From Rostratula benghalensis (taxonomy: Eukaryota; Chordata; Aves; Charadriiformes; Rostratulidae), in contig VXAI01000117.1 of the NCBI GenBank assembly GCA_013399305.1, positions 361,100 to 425,099 on the forward strand: a DNA stretch of 64,000 nt, given 5' to 3'. This document shows positions 51,401 to 60,400 of the stretch, in pieces; the first letter of the stretch is position 1, and each line of letters starts with the position of its first letter. The notes beneath the pieces are model-generated. The model saw only the letters and a list, made by a program, of their open reading frames with translations. It was not told the DNA's origin and ran no database searches. Made by a program: the position numbers and the translations under genes.

Positions 51401-54400
51401 CCCTTGTGCCGTTAGGTGTCTGCGAGGAGCAGAGCAGGCCTATGGCCATGCTTCTTCTACCAGCTCTGTTCTCAGTGGCGTTTGTTAGGAGTACAAAGAG
51501 AAAAAGCTGCCTGGCTTGAAGGTTCCTTGCCCCTTTCCTCTCTGTCTCTCATTTGTCTGTCTTGAGTATTGCTACAGGCAGTGCAGCTCAGTGGGGCAAA
51601 GCCAACTGTTCACGTCCCCTGTACAACACCCTGCAGCTCTTCCTGGAAACTCCCATTTTGCACTGAGCAATTCCAAGAAGAAGGGCGCTTTGAGTTGCCT
51701 GCAAAGTTGAGCAGGAAGTGATGGAGCTATGAAGAAAGCGTAGCAAAGGAGAAGAGAGAAATCTCACTTGTCCAGGAAAGTTCCTGTCCTGTGCAGAGCT
51801 AAACAGGCAGCTCCTGCTCTGCCCCAACTTCACCTACCTGTGTGGGCTTGGACTGGAAATTCCTCCCCGCCATCAGCGGTCCCATTCACTGGCTTCAGCC
51901 TGCAGCATAGTTGTTTGTAGCTTCACTTGTAGATCCCTCTGTCCATTTGTATAAATGTGGGCACAGCTGAGATGAAATCCAAAGCTTGATCTATTGTCTT
52001 CTTTAAACAGTTGTGATTTTGTATATTTACATTTGTACAGAGTGGGAGTGACTTTATTTCAAGCTAAGAAAGTGTTTCTAAGTATCAAAGCAGTGCAGTA
52101 CAGAGATGTCAATTCTTTGTGAGGTTTTGAACATGCTGCTATGTTTTCCTTTTTCTGCAAATGTTTCCAGAAGTTTTTCTTCATGCCTACAAAACAAAAT
52201 ATGTCAGCAGCTCTGCATAATAGTGAGTTGTAAATAACTGAATCGTGGTCCGTACGCGTTAACAGATGTTATGGTAGAAAGCACAGAATAAACATGTTCT
52301 GATATAGTTATTTCTCTTTTCAGTTTGACGCAGGTGATCCGAAAGTTTGCAAAGCAACTGGATGAGTGGCTGAAAGTAGCTCTCCATGATTTACCAGAAA
52401 ACCTACGAAATATTAAATTTGAATGTATGTGTTGCCCAGTCTCTCTCCTATTATCCTGGAATGTATATACTGTTTATTGATTACAAATTAATTGGAAGTG
52501 AGGCTTGTGTTCTTTTAGAGATTTAAAACTGTCAGCATTATAAATCTTGTATTCACTTACAATCTCCACTTGTTCATGAGAACCAATTTCATTTAGTGAA
52601 ATGAGGCACTGCTCAAAATGAGAATAATTGCTTTTCCTTTCTTGTGGATTCTGATAAGAAATTAATTTTGTTGATAGTAAGCAAACATTAGGGATGATAT
52701 TAGGCAAAGGAAATTATTAAACAAACCTTTAGGCTAACACAATTTGAATACAGCTTGAGGCCCTTCCTAAAAAAAGTGCCAGAGTTAAAAATGAAGGAGA
52801 TCAAATTACCCTGTCACCACAGGAAAGGGCACTAGTCTTTTCAGACATGCTTTGTAGATGCCTGCAGTGCACATCACCTACTGATAAAGCCTGCTTTATT
52901 TCACAGCTCTCAATTCTTTGCCTTTCATGAGCACTAAATTCCACACCACAAAGTTAAAGGAAAAAAAAAAAACCCCACCTAATTTAGGAGAAGGATTAAC
53001 TATTTTGATCAGCATGGAAAATTAGGTGTATATTTTACTGAGAACAGTCAGGATGTAAATTGGAACAACTCATTTTAGCTTTTCTGTGTGTGTGTTGTTT
53101 ACTAATTTACTTTAAAAGTTACACAAAATCAGAGCTGAGAATACACTTTATCACATCTTCGTCAGTTCAAAAATACTGAGAATCTGCAACAGCAAAATCT
53201 TTTCCAATTTTATAGGGAGAGGGGAAGGGATGGGCAATGCACTTTCTAGTAATTCTCAATCTGTACACTTTAACTGCCTCTATTAACAGTAGAAAAGGAG
53301 GGAAAAAGTAAAAAGTACAGAGGGAAAACCTACTCTGTGGCCACATCTAAGGCCTGTTTGGATAGATCTGCTAGTTTTTGGTGATTTTAGTGTAAGAAAA
53401 AACTCGAGTGCATCCTACCTTTTATGTGAGCCTTTGTTGCTTCTGCAATTGTTTCCTCCTCATCAGAATTTGTGATAGTGTGCACAGCAAATAGAGGTAG
53501 TGACAGGATGAACTGCAAGCCTTGGTCAGTTTTGCAGTTCCTGGGTCACAGATTTCAGAAAAACATGTACAATACAACATTTTAAAATCCAAGTATAGGA
53601 ATTATCTTGATATAAGATCCATGTTGCTTTGAAAGAGCTAAAATAGGGGCAGAGGACTGGCAAGTACATCCAGAGCCATCTTACCCCATAGCATGTTAGT
53701 ATATCTCTTTCAGAAACCTTGATCAAATTCTATCTGAAACTAATTTTACCTCCAGTAGGAAGAAGTCCAGTCTAGTCAGAAGACTCCTCCAAAAAAAATT
53801 TGCATTAAGACTTAGCAGCCGTTCCCAATTTCCACACATAATGTAGCTATCATTATTTTATGCCCACTTGTCCTTGCACCAACATTTTCCTTTCTATTAA
53901 ATAGTTCTTTATGGTCTTCAGTTCCTTTGTGTATCAAGAGAGAATTTGCTATGCTGAACAAGTGAAGCTCTTCCATTGTCCTCTACATTTCTCTTGTCAT
54001 CTCATTATTCACATATCTATAAATCACTGCTTGTAATATGCCTCTGATTGAGCATCCAGATTTCAAGTTTGAGGTCAAGGTTTAAAATAAGTTAAACCAC
54101 AGCTATTTGAATGAAGTTCATGTAGCCACTATTGCGTACAGAAAACTGGATATATATCTATTTGGTTCTAGTTTTAATTTAGTATTTTCAGAAATAATTT
54201 TCTTGGTTTAGCACAGTTTGTAAATATTTATCTCTTCTTTTCTGTAGTGTCCAGAAGATTCTCACAAATACTCCGGCGACAGACATCACTAAATCATCTT
54301 TGTCAAGTAAATATTTATTACCCGTGTTTTCTGAATGCCATTTTTACTGACTTTTCAACTAATTTTATGAGTTGGTAGGCTGGACTTTACCCAAAGAGGA

Positions 54401-57400
54401 AGAGATTATATTAGCAGCTTGTGTCCAATATTTATTATGACCACCCTTACAAAATCAAAAATTAATCATCAAAAAATGTTTTTCTAGACAACTGGCAGCC
54501 CCCGATCATTAAATTCAGCAGGGAAATTTTATGCAACAAAATCATTATTCGTTTTGAAGAGATAGTTCATTTCCATGAAATAAATGAGAATAATTCCTTT
54601 GATATCAGAGTGGTTTGTACCAGGGTTATTGCAAAGCAAGAAAAATTTCTGTATGCCTGACCAAAAATTCCAAATCTAATTATGTATTATAATTCAAATG
54701 CAAATTAGTAAAAACCAAAATGGTTGAACCACTGGTGTTTGAAACAGAAATACTCTTGCAACTATAACAAGTGAATATAAAACCTACTCTGAAGTGTGTG
54801 TTTTTTACCAGTTAGTTTAGATCACAATTACCTACCAAAAATTCATGAGGCCAAATTCTGTGTAGTATAAAATAGGGGAGGATGCACTGAATTCATTAAT
54901 GTTTCACTCATGTATTGGAGCAAGTAGTTCATTTTCCCTGTCACACTCAAGGTGTATCCAACACCTCAGGATAACCCTGTGAGTAAAGAAGCTCTGGGGA
55001 AAAAAACTCTGCACTCCTGCAAGGACTACATTGTAGATTTTTTTCCTCCATTATTTTAATCATGGAGGCAAAGATGCCAGTGCTTTCTTTCCCCAAACAT
55101 GGTGAATCATCACTGAACTTTGGGGGTCCATAGGAATTCAGAGGAAATCAAGATACAGAGACCATAATCTTCTGCATCAGATCTGGGATCAAGCAGTTTA
55201 CTTATGTGAAAGACTCTTCAAATGCATCATTTCCTTGGGGAAGTTGATAACCTCAGTGCGTGTCATCATCTCTGCTTAACTTACAGAGATCTGGTGTATG
55301 TTATGTGACCATAGCCTTGTGTCACTTCCTCTCCTCTCAGCCCATCTTTCCCATTATCAACAACAGACCCCTGTCTCAACCAACCAAGAAGCAGATCTGA
55401 TGCATAGGCAAACAAACTTGAACGTTTTCAGGTGGCTGAGGGAAGCACGAGAGTCTTCATAGTCTGGGAGAGGGGAGGGTGCAGACTTGAGTGGGTTTTT
55501 TTATTTTTACTTTTATTTTTTTCTGTTGCTTTTTGGTTTTTAACTAAAGCAGAGGTTGAGGAGTTTAGCAACAGCACCAGCATGCCAGGGTTGATCATGA
55601 GAGGTTGTGGAGGGTACAAGTGAAATATTTGCAGTTGATTAAAGTAGGCAAAACTACTTGGGATTTCTCAGTGGTTAGAAGGCCCTGTAACATCCATAAG
55701 ACATCAAGCTGGTGGGTGGGGGTCCATGAGGAGAATCAACTTAGTGAGCCTAGCTAAGGAAGTGTAAAAGGGGATAAAGCCTATTTTTTAACCTAATAAA
55801 CCATGAACTAATGAATAGATTGGATTGGATTACAGGCATCAAGAACAGTGATCCACAGTGCAGACATCACATTTCAAATGCTGGAGGACTGGAGGAATGT
55901 GGATCTGAATAGCATTACCAAACAAACCCTCTATACTATGGAGGACTCACGGGAGGAACACAGAAAGCTCATCATACAATGTAAGAGCAGAACCCTCAAA
56001 TAAAGCCAAGTGAACTTGGTTTCCTGCTAGAAGCAAAGCTCAGTGAAAGTAACACTGGTTTTGCTGCCATTGGTTTTCCTGGAGAATTAAGATTTACTAA
56101 AATTTATCAGGAACATTTATCCAAATACAAGGCAAAACCCCGCCAAGGTCTTATGCTTTGAGGCACGAATCCGGGCACTCTTCCATTAGTGAGCTTCTTT
56201 CTAGTTTCCAGAACAGCCAATAGCACAAAACTTGAGCCCAAATTCAGGAGGACTTTTTCCCATGAAATTGAGCAAACTTAATCTACGAGTTAACCATTGA
56301 ACCTGATAACGTCTAGCCTCTACTGCTGTAGAATTGCAGGAAAGTTGCCTTTTGAATGGCTTTGACACTAAAGTGTTTGTGTATTTGAGTATCTTCTTAT
56401 TTTATTTATAAAAAGCTTAATTTTACAGTGTTTTCATAAATAAAATTATTTGATGGGGTGAGCTTTCACCTGGAACTTTTACAAATAAGTAGAAACAATG
56501 AGCAAGCTCATTGGCTAATTTGGATTCTGCCTACTATAGCGAAGGAGATGAACTGAAAAGTGGCTTTGGAGATGTTGGCAAATTGGTTTCAGAGTCAAAG
56601 GTCTTTTGCAAATACAAAATTTAACTTGCATTGTCCAGTAAGTGTATATAGTTGTAGGTTTAATGTAACCCTAAGCACACTGAGTTTGTCCCTCTGAGGC
56701 ACTAGAGGTGATCGGCTTTGTCTTTAGCATCATTTATAATCTCACTTCCCTTGAACCCATCTGTTGCACCTCTCCCTTGAGAAAGACCAATCATCTTTTA
56801 TACAGAACCAGCCTTCATGGGGAGCAACCCAGACAATTACTTGTGGGAGCCCTACAGGGGTAGGTTCACTAGTGGGAGAAATCTTTCTGTGAGTGGCTGG
56901 GAAGAGATCACACTTCCACATGTACACTGGACCCTGCAAGGCTGACTTTGGCACTTATCCCACTGTGTTAACACTGAAAGTCTTCAGTTTAGGGATGGGT
57001 CCTCACATTCTCTGTTAGCTCTGTTTTCCAGCCTCTTCCTCTTTCTTTCTTCCTCTTAACCCTTGATTCATTTCCTGACATGGCCCTGATCCCTTTTGAA
57101 GAGACAGAAACTTGAAATGGCAGCAGGGGAGGTAGCATACAGTGAGACTGTCATCTGCTATGCTTTCAATGTCTACCGAACATCCTCCCCCTGGCCAAAA
57201 GAGAAAGAGTTCTCGAAGTTATAGTCCCTAGAAGTGGCAACAGTTCTGGCTGCTCTCATTCAGGTAATCTTTACTGTTTATGAAAGCTTTTTGTATATGT
57301 GCGAGCTTTTGAAACACAAACAAGTGTAATCAAATCAAATGGAGTTTTCCTGCATGCGAATGGATTTGAACACGTTTTTCCACATTTTGGGCCCATATAG

Positions 57401-60400
57401 TCCAACTAGCAATTACCCAGAAATGGTAACCCAGTAGGAATGTTGTTTATGAGATGGGATTCCACTGAGATGAGCAAATATGTTTAGAGTGTATTCTAGG
57501 ACTTGGATTTGTATTTTTCCAACACAATCTTGATGCTTATTGTATTTGGCCAAAGATCTTTTCAAAGATCACACTTTGTACAACTCATATGACATGTAAT
57601 TAAGGCTTGTTTTCACACTCTTTGTATTAATAACAACAAGAACAACAAAAAAAACCCGAACAATTTCCAGCTACTGTAACTGGAGAAAGAAAAAAAAAGT
57701 TTATAAGCCTATAAGCAAGCTTAGAGAGAAATAGCGAAAAATCACTGGGTATAAGAGAAGCTCTGTCCTGCTCTGCTATGGTAGCTGTCACTGAAATGGC
57801 TTCTTCTTTATTCCCTCTTTCTGAGATCCTGTTGAGGTGTTTTTCGTAGTCACCGAAGGCTAAAAAGTTCCTTTTCTCAAACAGGTCATTGTACATGGTT
57901 GCATTGCTCCAGTGGCAAAGCAGGCAACTGATTCGTTTTTCCACTCTTGCTCCCCTCTTTGCACAGCATACAAATTGCTTCATCTGTTTTATCAGGCAGT
58001 TTTTGTCCAGCCAATAGTCAGATAAGGAGCCATCATGTAGATTTCTCTGTGATCTGGTTGATCCTCTTTGCATACTGAGGGGTTGCCCATTCAGTGAGAA
58101 AAGATAATGGCAGCCCAGCATCATTATTTCCCTTTTTTCCCAGCTAATGTTTCTGACCATCCAGCCTCTGCAAGTCTCAGTTAAACAAAGTTATAGTCAG
58201 GTATAAAGCAAACGCATTCCTGCTTGTCCTGCTGATCTGACTTAGAGATCAAGGAGCTTGTTCTTTGCATTATTCTCAAATAGCCTCTCTGGCTCACTTC
58301 TCTAGCTCTGATCTCTAAGCCTTGTCTCCTCCACCTCCCTCACTATTATTCCTAAAGTGGGAAATTCCTTTCTCCTATTATTTATAAGTAAGCATAAATG
58401 GAAATGTATAGTACATTGAGATTATCCTGTAACCCAGCAGGTGGAAAGTATCTTTCTTCTTGACTAACTGGGCCTTTTTTGTTGTTGTTGTTTTAGTTGA
58501 GTTGAAGAACAGTTTCTTAAAGTGTCAAAGTGCATGATTCTTTGTCTTCTGGTCATTGATTATCATAAAACTGCTATGTTTACAGTTTATTTCAGAACTG
58601 CGGTACCTGGGAGGGGTTAAATCTTATTCAGGTTGCTTTTGGAAACTCTTCTTGATGAATTCAGTATAGCATTTATGCATTGGTAGCAATTTGTTTTGAA
58701 GAGTCAGAAGTTGATGGGAATTCTTTGTGTGTGTCTCTGGCATTGCAAATAGATGATTTGCAGCAGTTAAATAATGTTTTTGCAACTAAAGCATTATACA
58801 CATGAGCCCTATCAACAATACCCGTCCACTTGGTGCTTGGAAGATTCTGTGTGCATTTCTAAATCAATTTCATGCATGACCTTTTTTCATCACCAGAGCC
58901 AAGGCCTAGCTTCCCACTCTTCGTAGAGTATCACTTCCAGGCACACCAGACAGCTGAAACTTAAATCTAAAGATAAATTTTAAACAATAGGTCCTGGTTT
59001 GCTTACATTAAAATACCACTTCCAGTGACTCCATCACTTTCAGTAGAAACAAGATAAGGCAGCAAGCAAACTTACTGGGTCAACACTAAAAATAAGTATA
59101 TTTGTTATAGCAAAGCAATCTGTCATAAAAAACACAGAAAACTTGTGATGTTATTGGTGGCTTTTTGTGATGTGTTTCTCTTTTGTTCCAAATGGAATCC
59201 AAGTACTAAGGTGGGCTATTTTTTCTTTGTCTGCCAGTATATCAGGAGTTTGATCACCTTCTGGAGGAGCAGTCTCCCATTGAGTCATACATCGAGTGGC
59301 TGGATTCCATGGTGGACAGATGTGTTGTAAAGGTTGGTACTCGGGAGTCAGGACCTGAGTCAGTCACGTGCATTACAAGGTCCTAGATTTTTAGCAAAAC
59401 TAGAAAACCAACAAACCAGACATTGGTAATAAGCAAGAATAAAGCAGTGGTGGGCAAAATCTCACAAGTTTTCATGCTCAGTAGAGAACCGCTCATAGTC
59501 TGCTTTATTCTGCTCCTGTCTAGTCTATCCCAAAATATAATATTCAAGAATGGAACAGGGCTGAAGTTTCCAATCAAAGCAGTACTTCAGAGGTGTGGAA
59601 AGATGAGGTCAGAGTTACTCTAGCTACATAATGGAAATAAAACGCATAACCAGTCTGGTCTTTTAAGAGTTTACTGAAAGGGATATTCATATATATATAT
59701 ATGCATTCAAAAGTAAGGATGAAAGTCTACATTGCCATCCAGTAAAGGACACATTTATGTTGCCTTTTGAGCTGATTTGGGATACCGATGACTTGTATAT
59801 TGTTTTAATTTATGTGTGTGCAGAAACCTACAAACAAATCTTTAAAAAATATTTTCAAAACTGATCAGGCATCACCATAATTTTACAATGAGTATGAAAC
59901 TATATGACTGACTATTTTAACTTCCTATAGTTACTAACTATACTTTGTATTGGGATGTTCTATTAGAATTTCAGCTCTTCATTTCAGTTATTAAAGCTAA
60001 GACGTAAAAAACATATATAGAGAAAATATGGTCTCTCTCTCTGCTGCAAAAGAGCCATACAAAAAACAACAGATATTTCCCTGTATTGTTTGAAATGTAT
60101 TGATTGTTTTGGAGAACTTTTACTTTCATAGTGGAATGCAATTTGAAATTCAGGCTATAACTGTTAATTTTCATTAAGAAATTGACACAAACTTTATTAG
60201 CCAGTTGAATTAAACTTGAAAAACACACATATGACTATAGTAAAATTTTTTTTTAAGAGTCGATACCTAAAGCGGGCTTTCTGGAAATGAGTTTTGCTAG
60301 TAAAATGACTATGTGACTTCACAAAAATAAAAACATGAAAGAACAAAGAAAATTATATTAAACAGTAAACATAAATTGAAATGTTAATAGAAATTTTCAA

